From Candidatus Latescibacterota bacterium (lineage in GTDB: Bacteria > Latescibacterota > UBA2968): DNA of 64,000 bases. The position numbers and the translations under genes were made by a program. Shown piece after piece: positions 58,184 to 64,000 of the stretch (its first letter is position 1; the number at the start of each line of letters is the position of its first letter). The notes beneath the pieces are model-generated. The model made no database searches and had not been told where the DNA came from. It saw only the letters and a program-made list of their open reading frames with translations. The stretch spans positions 179,512 through 243,511 of the forward strand of contig JAJEHL010000041.1 in assembly GCA_022823725.1 (NCBI GenBank), read 5' to 3'.

Positions 58184-58951
58184 ATGAGGATATTACAGAT
58201 GGTTTACCGATTGTTTTTAATGGCATTTGTCATCCTGTTCGCCTATCCCGTTGTACCGTTGGCATCTGAGCAGGATGTGGAATTTATTGTGAAAAAAATT
58301 GACGCGCTCTACCGCAGCAAAACCAGCGTGGCGGATATGGAGATGCAGATTGTTACGCCGCATTGGGAACGCACACTGTCGCTGAGGGTGTGGACAAAGG
58401 GAATGGATAAGACGTTCATCCGCATTGACGCGCCCAAAAAGGAGAAGGGCGTTACAACGCTACGCATCGGCAACGAGATGTGGAATTATCTTCCAAAGAC
58501 CAACAAGGTGATAAAAGTGCCGCCCTCGATGATGATGGGGTCGTGGATGGGGTCGGATTTTACGAATGATGACCTCGTCAAAGAGTCGTCAATGCTCAAC
58601 GATTATAGCTACGATCTGATTGTGCCGGATGACGCGCAACCGGGTCATCTGTACATCCGGTTCATTCCAAAGGAAGATTCTCCGATTGTTTGGGGCAAGC
58701 TCATCACGGCTGTGCGGGCAGATGATCTGATTCCGGTGTGGCAACATTTCTATGACGAGAAGGGCAAGTTGATGCGGGTTTTGAATTTCAAGGAGATTGT
58801 GTCATTCGGCGGCAAGACGATTCCGTCCGTGATGGAGATGGTACCTCAGAACAAGGACAGGCATAAAACCGTTGTGCGTTATCTCAAGGCCGAGTTTGAT
58901 GTGCCGATCGATGACGATGTATTCACGCGGCGCAACCTTCAGAGGAAATGA
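58184..58951 (+). CDS. LolA-like outer-membrane lipoprotein-sorting protein
   Basis: The 255-residue product starts at ATG 58184, six bases after AAGGAG. A signal peptide (YRLFLMAFVILFAYPVVPLA) is followed by a LolA/LppX-like beta-fold. The region RTLSLRVWTKGMDKTFIRID and then GNEMWNYLPKTNKVIKVPPS is typical of the LolA_like family (PF17131) encoded beside MacB-type permeases. It would carry a hydrophobic ligand such as a lipoprotein or lipid across the periplasm. Its stop overlaps the first permease by ATGA, and it heads a five-gene operon. It is not classical LolA, which is shorter. Confidence 0.88.
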   Translation: MRILQMVYRLFLMAFVILFAYPVVPLASEQDVEFIVKKIDALYRSKTSVADMEMQIVTPHWERTLSLRVWTKGMDKTFIRIDAPKKEKGVTTLRIGNEMWNYLPKTNKVIKVPPSMMMGSWMGSDFTNDDLVKESSMLNDYSYDLIVPDDAQPGHLYIRFIPKEDSPIVWGKLITAVRADDLIPVWQHFYDEKGKLMRVLNFKEIVSFGGKTIPSVMEMVPQNKDRHKTVVRYLKAEFDVPIDDDVFTRRNLQRK

Positions 58952-60165
58952 CGATGCTCAAAATAGCATTTCGCAATATCTTTCGTCAAAAACGTCGCAC
59001 TGTGTTGACTGCGCTTGCAATGATTGTGGGATTCACGCTTTCGTCGGTTTTTATTGGCTGGTCAGATGGCGCGTATTCGGATATTATTTCAATGTTCACA
59101 CGGAATCGCATCGGGCATATTCAGGTGCATCGCGCGGGTTATCTCGACAAGCCATCACTTTACGATGTGATTGACGGTTATGAATCCATTGGCGAGAAGA
59201 TTGCCGGCGTTGAGGGCGTTGAGGCGTGGGCACCGCGCATCTATTCGGCGGGGCTCGGTTCGGTGGGCGATAAGACGATGGGGGTACAAATTATCGGCGT
59301 AGATGTGGGGCGCGAGGTGAAGGCCACGCGGTTTGATCGAAAGATCACCAGTGGGGCAATATTTTCAGACATCGCCGCGGGCGAATCGATTCTCGGGGTT
59401 GGGTTGGCGAGTATTCTGAAGGCGGATGTTGGCGGTAAAATTGTGCTCGTCACACAGGGGACAGATGGTGCTATCGCCAATGATTTGTACAGGATTATTG
59501 GCATTGCAGAAAGCGGCGATAAAGCGACCGATCGAATGGCGTGCTATCTCCATATCAATGACGCGCAGGACCTGCTGGTGCTCAATGGGCGCGTTCATGA
59601 AATTGTCGTGATCGCCAGGGCGTTGGATCGCGTCCCCAAAATCACCGCGGCGATTGAGGCGCAGATCAACGACACAGCGCTCGAGGTGTCGCCGTGGCAG
59701 GTCGTCGCGAAATCATTTTATCGCGCGATGCAGGCCGATAGACAGGGTGACCTTATCGGGCGCATGATTATTATGCTGATTGTCGCTATTGGCGTGCTGA
59801 ATACGGTGCTGATGTCGGTGCTGGAGCGCACGCGAGAGTACGGCGTGTTGAAAGCGATGGGGACAAAACCGGGTCAGATCTTCGGCGTGGTGGTGGCTGA
59901 GGTGACGTTCATCGCGCTTGGCAGCATTTTTATTGGTGCATTGTTCGGTGCGGGACTCAATTACTTGCTGTCGATCTACGGCATTTCACTGCCGCAAGAG
60001 TTTTCCTATGGCGGTATTGTGTTTCAGACGATGTACGCTGCGGTCACTGTGCGAAGTCTTGCAATTCCCGCAGTTACGGTCCTTGTTTCGGCAATTTTGG
60101 TCAGCCTGTTTCCCGCGCTGAGAGCTGCGCGAATTGCCCCGGCCAGCGCGATGAGAACGCATTAG
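58948..60165 (+). CDS. ABC transporter permease, MacB/LolE-type (first)
   Basis: The 405-residue protein has one N-terminal membrane helix (LTALAMIVGFTLSSVFIGW), a periplasmic domain of about 230 residues (MacB-PCD) and a C-terminal FtsX domain with three helices (RMIIMLIVAIGVLNTVLMSV and following). The layout matches LolC/LolE and MacB permeases, which extract lipoproteins or move substrates outward without crossing the lipid bilayer in the usual way. It overlaps the LolA-like gene by 4 bp and is 5 bp from the second permease. It belongs with the ATPase encoded three genes on. Confidence 0.9.
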   Translation: MTMLKIAFRNIFRQKRRTVLTALAMIVGFTLSSVFIGWSDGAYSDIISMFTRNRIGHIQVHRAGYLDKPSLYDVIDGYESIGEKIAGVEGVEAWAPRIYSAGLGSVGDKTMGVQIIGVDVGREVKATRFDRKITSGAIFSDIAAGESILGVGLASILKADVGGKIVLVTQGTDGAIANDLYRIIGIAESGDKATDRMACYLHINDAQDLLVLNGRVHEIVVIARALDRVPKITAAIEAQINDTALEVSPWQVVAKSFYRAMQADRQGDLIGRMIIMLIVAIGVLNTVLMSVLERTREYGVLKAMGTKPGQIFGVVVAEVTFIALGSIFIGALFGAGLNYLLSIYGISLPQEFSYGGIVFQTMYAAVTVRSLAIPAVTVLVSAILVSLFPALRAARIAPASAMRTH

Positions 60166-60170
60166 GAACT

Positions 60171-61400
60171 ATGTCCTGGATACTGATAAAGCTCGCGTGG
60201 AAGAATCTCTTTCGGCATAAACGCCGCTCCATCATTGCTGCAACTGCGATGGGAATTGGTCTTGCTGCTCTTATCTTTGCCGATGCGCTCTGGTTGGGGA
60301 TGGAGCAGAACATGGTCAAAACGGCGACGGCGTCATTTCTGGGAGATGGACAGATTCATCGAGAGGGATTTTCCGACGAGCAAGCAGTCGAGTTGACGAT
60401 TAACCAGATTGATGCGGTGGTCGCCGATCTTCGGCGGGAAGGTATCGTGGCGCACTTCACCTTGCGGACATTCGCCTTTGGTATGATAACTTCACCTGCA
60501 ACTGTCGCGGCGGTCAATCTCGTGGGCGTCGAACCATCTACCGAGCAGTATCTGTCTCAAATTGACGATGCGATTATTGAAGGCGCATATTTTGAGGGAT
60601 CAAATTCGCGGGATATTGTCATCGGTGAGGAACTCGGAGAACGCCTTGAGGTGGGGTTAGGCGACAGGATTGTCGTGACGGTGGCGCAAGCCGGGAGCGG
60701 CGATCTCTCGCAAGAGATGTTTCGCGTTTCCGGAATTTATCGTTTTGCCGATGAGGGGATGAATAGCGGCATGGCGTTTATCCGATTGGGGAAGGCGCAG
60801 CAGATGCTCGCACTCGGCGCAGGGGCACACGAGATCGCGCTGAAGTTCATCGATTCGACATCCGCCGAGGATCAGAATTTGCTGTTTTGGAAAACTTATT
60901 CGCAAGGGGGAAACAAAGCGCGCAGTTGGACAGAGGTTTTGCCAGAGGTGCAGGCGATGTTCGAGATGTCGAAGTTCAGCAAGTACATTATGGGTGTTGT
61001 GCTGTTTGGCGTGGTTGTTTTTGGCATTGTCAATACGCTTTTTATGTCGCTTTACGAACGGATGTTTGAATTTGGCGTGTTGCGAGCAATTGGCACGCGG
61101 TCGTTTGGCATGGCGCGACTGATTCTGTTTGAGGCAGGGGCATTGGCAGTTCTGGGTATTGTTTTGGGTACGATTTTTGGGTTCTGTGTCACTTTAATTT
61201 TTGCGACGATTGGCATTGACTACACGGGGATCGAGATGATGGGAATCACCATGCAGGAGTTGATCTATCCTGAGATGCGTATCCAGCCGTTCATTTTTTA
61301 TTCGATCTGGATCTTTGTCTTCACGCTTATCGCGGGGCTGTATCCGGCGCGGTATGCGGCGAAGATGTCTGTGGCAACGGCGATGCGAAAGAGTTTCTGA
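60171..61400 (+). CDS. ABC transporter permease, MacB/LolE-type (second)
   Basis: The 409-residue protein has the same layout: an N-terminal helix (SIIAATAMGIGLAALIFADA), a periplasmic domain of about 230 residues and an FtsX C-terminal membrane domain (YIMGVVLFGVVVFGIVNTLF, then AGALAVLGIVLGTIFGF). Sequence identity with the first permease is limited, so they form a heterodimer like LolC-LolE. It starts 5 bp after the first permease. Its C-terminal tail KMSVATAMRKSF is typical of FtsX-type permeases. The next gene is the ATPase, 11 bp downstream. Confidence 0.9.
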   Translation: MSWILIKLAWKNLFRHKRRSIIAATAMGIGLAALIFADALWLGMEQNMVKTATASFLGDGQIHREGFSDEQAVELTINQIDAVVADLRREGIVAHFTLRTFAFGMITSPATVAAVNLVGVEPSTEQYLSQIDDAIIEGAYFEGSNSRDIVIGEELGERLEVGLGDRIVVTVAQAGSGDLSQEMFRVSGIYRFADEGMNSGMAFIRLGKAQQMLALGAGAHEIALKFIDSTSAEDQNLLFWKTYSQGGNKARSWTEVLPEVQAMFEMSKFSKYIMGVVLFGVVVFGIVNTLFMSLYERMFEFGVLRAIGTRSFGMARLILFEAGALAVLGIVLGTIFGFCVTLIFATIGIDYTGIEMMGITMQELIYPEMRIQPFIFYSIWIFVFTLIAGLYPARYAAKMSVATAMRKSF

Positions 61401-61411
61401 AGGAGATATCC

Positions 61412-62104
61412 GTGGCACCTGTAATTGTGACAGAAGGAGTGACCAGGGTTTATTCGGACGATGGCGTGCCCGTTCACGCCTTGCGCGGGATTGATCTGAC
61501 CATTGAGCGAGGTGAATTTGCGGCGTTGGTTGGGCCATCTGGGTCGGGAAAAACGACTTTTCTGAATGTCATCTCCGGGCTGGATACACCAACAGATGGA
61601 AAGGTATGGCTCAATGGCAAACTTTTGTCGCGTATGAGCGGTAACGCGCTTTCGGATTTTCGGCGAGACAATATCGGTTTTGTTTTTCAAGCGTATAATT
61701 TGATTCCTGTGCTGACCGTCGAGGAGAATATCGAATACATCATGCTCCTGCAAAAGATACCCAAAGCTGAACGGCACGAGCGCGTGCTGGCGATACTGGA
61801 TGAGGTGGGATTGGGTGGGATGGCGAGTCGCAAGCCGACGCAACTTTCGGGTGGACAGCAGCAGCGGGTCGCTATTGCGCGGGCTATGGTGTCTCAGCCC
61901 GCGACTATTATGGCGGATGAACCGACAGCGAATCTCGATTCAAAGATTGGCGCAGAGTTGCTCGATATGATGTATCGGCTCAATACGCAGACTGGAATGA
62001 CATTTATTTTTTCTACGCACGACCCGATGGTGATGGCGCGCGCGCGGCGGATGATTACGCTGAAAGACGGAGAGATTGAGCGCGATGAGGTGAGGTCGCC
62101 ATGA
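61412..62104 (+). CDS. ABC transporter ATPase, LolD/MacB-type
   Basis: The 230-residue ATPase begins at GTG 61412 after AAGGAG. Walker A GPSGSGKTTF is near residue 43, signature LSGGQQQRVAIARA near 148, Walker B IMADEPTANLD near 169 and the His switch is in FSTHDPMVMARA. It belongs to the LolD/FtsE/MacB group that drives permeases of the FtsX type. It overlaps the outer-membrane gene by 4 bp. With the two permeases and the LolA-like protein it forms a complete machine for sorting lipids or lipoproteins. Confidence 0.94.
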   Translation: MAPVIVTEGVTRVYSDDGVPVHALRGIDLTIERGEFAALVGPSGSGKTTFLNVISGLDTPTDGKVWLNGKLLSRMSGNALSDFRRDNIGFVFQAYNLIPVLTVEENIEYIMLLQKIPKAERHERVLAILDEVGLGGMASRKPTQLSGGQQQRVAIARAMVSQPATIMADEPTANLDSKIGAELLDMMYRLNTQTGMTFIFSTHDPMVMARARRMITLKDGEIERDEVRSP

Positions 62105-63285
62105 GATGGCTCGTTGGGCCAATGATTGTGCTTTTGCCACATGTCGGCATGGCTGCACAACTGAGCGGTTTTTACAAGAGTTTTTCCGTCGCCTTTGATT
62201 CGCCACACGCGGGTGTTCCTGTGAAGGGTATGGTGAGTAATCGGCTGCGGTTCAATCTCGCCAATTCGTTCAGCGATCACCTGTCGTTTGATTTCGCCTA
62301 CGACTTTTTCCTGCGTATTCAGGATCCATCGCTATTTGAGAACCGGGCGGAGGTTCTTATCGTTGATCCGCTCGATTATCGCGTTGCTGATCTGGATTCG
62401 CCTATTTATCCCGGCGATAATGATCCCATCGGCAGCGTCGGTGTGTTTCAAAACCTCGACCGCGCCGATGTGATAACGCGTTTGCCATTTGCAGATGTGA
62501 TTGTCGGGCGCCAGGCAATTGCGTGGGGAAGTGCGCGGGTCGTCAATCCGACGGATGTGATTGCGCCTTTTAGCTATAGCGAATTGGATACGGAAGACCG
62601 ACCCGGTGTCGATGCCGTGCGCGTGCGCATTCCGATTGGAGCATTGAGCGAAGTCGATGTGGGGTATGTGTTTGGGCGAGACTTCGCGGTTGATCGGAGC
62701 GCGTTTTTTGCCCGCAGTCAATTCAATGTGGCGGAAACCGATGTGTCGCCGCTGTTCGTCCGTTTTCGCGAGCAGTTGCTCGTTGGTATTGATGTTGTGC
62801 GTGGTATTGGGAATGTTGGTGCGTGGATAGAAGGTGCTCGCGTTTTTACGATGGGACGAGATGCTGCGATTAGCGACTATTTTCGCATATCTACGGGCGC
62901 GGATTACAGTTTCGGTGAGACTTATGGATTTATCGAATACCATTTCAATGGAGCGGGGGTGCGCGATCCAGAAGATTATCTCGTCAACTTAAATCGCTCG
63001 ACATATCGCGATGCCGCTGTCTATCTTATGGGCACTCACTACTTCGCGCTCGGTGCCACCCATCAATTCACGCCGCTGGTTGCGTTGAGCGGACAGTTTC
63101 TCGCAAATGTCACAGATCCCTCGTTCTTTTTTGCACCTGCTATCGAATACAATATCGAGCAAGATTTCTACCTTTCTGCGGGCGCGTTTATAGGTATTGG
63201 CGATCGCCCACAGGGTGAGTATTTCCAATCTGAGTTCGGCGGGTATTCCAATATCCTGTTTCTTTCGTTCCGGATTTACTACTGA
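62101..63285 (+). CDS. Outer-membrane beta-barrel protein of the Lol-like operon
   Basis: The 394-residue protein overlaps the ATPase by ATGA. It has a short signal peptide (MRWLVGPMIVLLPHVGMAAQ) and alternating beta strands throughout (for example FYKSFSVAFDS, RLRFNLANSFSDHLSFDFAY). It ends LFLSFRIYY, a beta-signal-like C-terminus. It resembles DUF1302/porin-like barrels but I cannot name a family. That it sits at the end of a LolA/permease/ATPase operon suggests an envelope-spanning route that ends at the outer membrane. The 591-bp gap downstream holds hairpins but no clear gene. Confidence 0.72.
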   Translation: MRWLVGPMIVLLPHVGMAAQLSGFYKSFSVAFDSPHAGVPVKGMVSNRLRFNLANSFSDHLSFDFAYDFFLRIQDPSLFENRAEVLIVDPLDYRVADLDSPIYPGDNDPIGSVGVFQNLDRADVITRLPFADVIVGRQAIAWGSARVVNPTDVIAPFSYSELDTEDRPGVDAVRVRIPIGALSEVDVGYVFGRDFAVDRSAFFARSQFNVAETDVSPLFVRFREQLLVGIDVVRGIGNVGAWIEGARVFTMGRDAAISDYFRISTGADYSFGETYGFIEYHFNGAGVRDPEDYLVNLNRSTYRDAAVYLMGTHYFALGATHQFTPLVALSGQFLANVTDPSFFFAPAIEYNIEQDFYLSAGAFIGIGDRPQGEYFQSEFGGYSNILFLSFRIYY

Positions 63286-63397
63286 CGCAAGCCAGACTTT
63301 GACATTTTTCTTGACTTCACCTTCACTACGCGTTTTGGGGATTATGTAGGATAGTGCCAAAGTGAATATAATCGACTTGGCACGCGAACAAAAAACA

Positions 63398-63432
63398 AAA
63401 ATGGCGGTCTCTGTTATGGAGGTCGCCATTTT
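63398..63432 (+). terminator. Terminator after the Lol-like operon
   Basis: AAAATGGCG (63398-63406) and CGCCATTTT (63424-63432) form a 9-bp stem, extended by an inner CTC/GAG pairing. It lies 113 bp after the outer-membrane gene and is the first of several hairpins in this gap. Confidence 0.75.
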
Positions 63433-63695
63433 ATAGTTACACCATTTTACAAAATTTCTTTGTAATATCATACATAGGGGTTATATTCTTTATGTTGTTA
63501 TTGTAGCGGGCACCTGTAGGTCGGGTGGCCTGCCAAATACAAGAGCCTTCCCAAAGGTCGGTCTTGATCACCCGGCTTAGGTGAATAAGCAGGAGCATTT
63601 CCGGATATGTGTCCGTGCAATGACAACGCCGCCCGGCACCTTTATAGGTGTCGGTAGGGGCAACTTGTCACACTTTCTTTTTCTTGAAACATCTT
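63433..63695 (+). other. Non-coding region with several hairpins, possibly a structured RNA
   Basis: No convincing gene was found here. GGCACCTTTATAGGTGTC near 63630-63650 and CACCTGTAGGTCGGGTG near 63510-63530 are hairpins with related sequence (CACCT-TA-AGGT), and GTAGGGGC near 63655 recalls the dispersed repeats. I could not match it to tmRNA, SRP RNA, RNase P RNA or 6S RNA. Confidence 0.35.
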
Positions 63696-63745
63696 AAGCC
63701 CTGGCGGATAAGCTAAAAAGTTTGAACGCCAGGGCTTTATTTATT
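63696..63745 (+). terminator. Terminator near the window's right end
   Basis: AAGCCCTGGCG (63696-63706) and CGCCAGGGCTT (63727-63737) form a perfect 11-bp stem followed by TATTTATT. A second hairpin GCCGTGTG...CACACGGC (63748-63780) follows. Together they would end a transcript covering the structured region. Confidence 0.85.
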
Positions 63746-63821
63746 GTGCCGTGTGCCACTGAACCAGAGCGACACACGGCTTACCCAACTCCCCAAAAGG
63801 GGGTAGATTATGCCTATAGTT

Positions 63822-64000
63822 TGGACTTGACCCGTTTGGGTGGGTACCTTATGAGTAGTAAGAAAGGAGACCCACTATGCCACCAACCCGTCCACCTTAT
63901 CCAGCCGAGTTGAAACGTCAGATCGTCGAGCTTGTACGCGCTGGTCGCAGTCCATCCGCGTTGGCTAGAGAGTTTGAGCCAACCGCTCAGACGATCCAAA
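63822..64000 (+). mobile_element. Left end of an IS3-like insertion sequence (cut by window end)
   Basis: From TGGACTTGACCC at about 63822 the sequence resembles the TGG-type terminal inverted repeat of IS3-family elements, 55 bp before an orfA start with a strong Shine-Dalgarno sequence. The right end and any target duplication lie beyond the window, so the exact boundary is tentative. Confidence 0.6.
63877..64000 (+). CDS. IS3 family transposase OrfA, N-terminal part
   Basis: The frame begins at ATG 63877 after AAAGGAG and runs off the window (41 residues seen). It reads PPYPAELKRQIVELVRAGRS, then SALAREFEPTAQTIQ, the helix-turn-helix of IS3/IS911-type OrfA (transposase 8 family), which binds the element's ends. 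OrfB would follow with a -1 frameshift in most family members. It is the only mobile element seen in the window. Confidence 0.85.
   Translation, partial: MPPTRPPYPAELKRQIVELVRAGRSPSALAREFEPTAQTIQ

Noticed and set aside
63433..63745. tmRNA, SRP RNA, RNase P RNA or 6S RNA
   Set aside because: I looked for the conserved tmRNA ends, the SRP GGAAG...AGCA loop and the RNase P GAGGAAAGTC core and did not find them.

Overview
This is a gene-dense stretch of a Gram-negative bacterial chromosome from what looks like an uncultured lineage. An outer membrane is implied by an Omp85/BamA-type protein, two other candidate beta-barrels, a LolA-like/LolCDE-like export operon and a HlyD adaptor. Two phytanoyl-CoA dioxygenase-family proteins, a sulfatase, two Gfo/Idh/MocA oxidoreductases, a mandelate-racemase-family dehydratase, a UxuA-like dehydratase and a sugar phosphate isomerase/epimerase resemble the gene content of Latescibacterota, Poribacteria and related environmental phyla. 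That placement is inference; no rRNA is present to test it. Many genes start with GTG or TTG, and resident coding strands are visibly G/T-rich. Layout: 1-6.5 kb holds the end of a sulfatase, a secreted NHL-repeat protein, a 1010-residue surface protein and a BamA-like protein. 6.6-8.5 kb is a lipoprotein that fuses a LivK-type binding domain to a complete Cu/Zn superoxide dismutase domain. 8.6-20.7 kb is mixed metabolism: a PIG-L deacetylase, an MFS transporter divergent from a MerR regulator with a textbook 19-bp-spacer promoter, a NUDT6-like Nudix hydrolase, a SelA-like PLP enzyme, a cytidylate-kinase-like protein, glutamate dehydrogenase, a TIGR01777 epimerase, a DUF420 membrane protein and a large zinc metalloprotease. 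20.8-25.2 kb carries a small orphan protein, nadB and a long-form guaA. 25.4-34.9 kb has two glycosyltransferases followed by a peptide export cassette: a small double-glycine-leader peptide, a related larger peptide, a C39 peptidase-ABC exporter with tandem cyclic-nucleotide-binding-like domains, a HlyD adaptor and a parvulin. 35-48 kb is housekeeping and catabolism (two PhyH proteins, tRNA-Thr, ddl, dedA, ispDF, an enolase-superfamily dehydratase, queA, a Gfo/Idh protein, a sugar isomerase, a potassium channel and an NhaC antiporter). 48.1-51.9 kb is a small defence-like island of two two-gene cassettes (XRE-ImmA/IrrE plus DUF4411; AAA ATPase plus DUF4276), each preceded by the same 19-bp element. 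52-63.3 kb has uxuA-like and Gfo/Idh genes, a Lon-substrate-binding-domain protein, a LysR regulator, accD-aroQ, a nadD-like gene and a five-gene LolA/ABC/outer-membrane operon. The window ends inside an IS3-like element. The most interesting system is the peptide cassette at 28.37-34.34 kb. A conserved leader motif (L-12, E-8, M-7, G-2) lies directly upstream of an exporter that keeps the C39 catalytic Cys, His and Asp, so the cassette is a credible dedicated pathway for an unusually acidic, tryptophan-rich secreted peptide. The window is also strewn with short palindromic and degenerate dispersed repeats, two of which appear to have supplied the 3' ends of genes.
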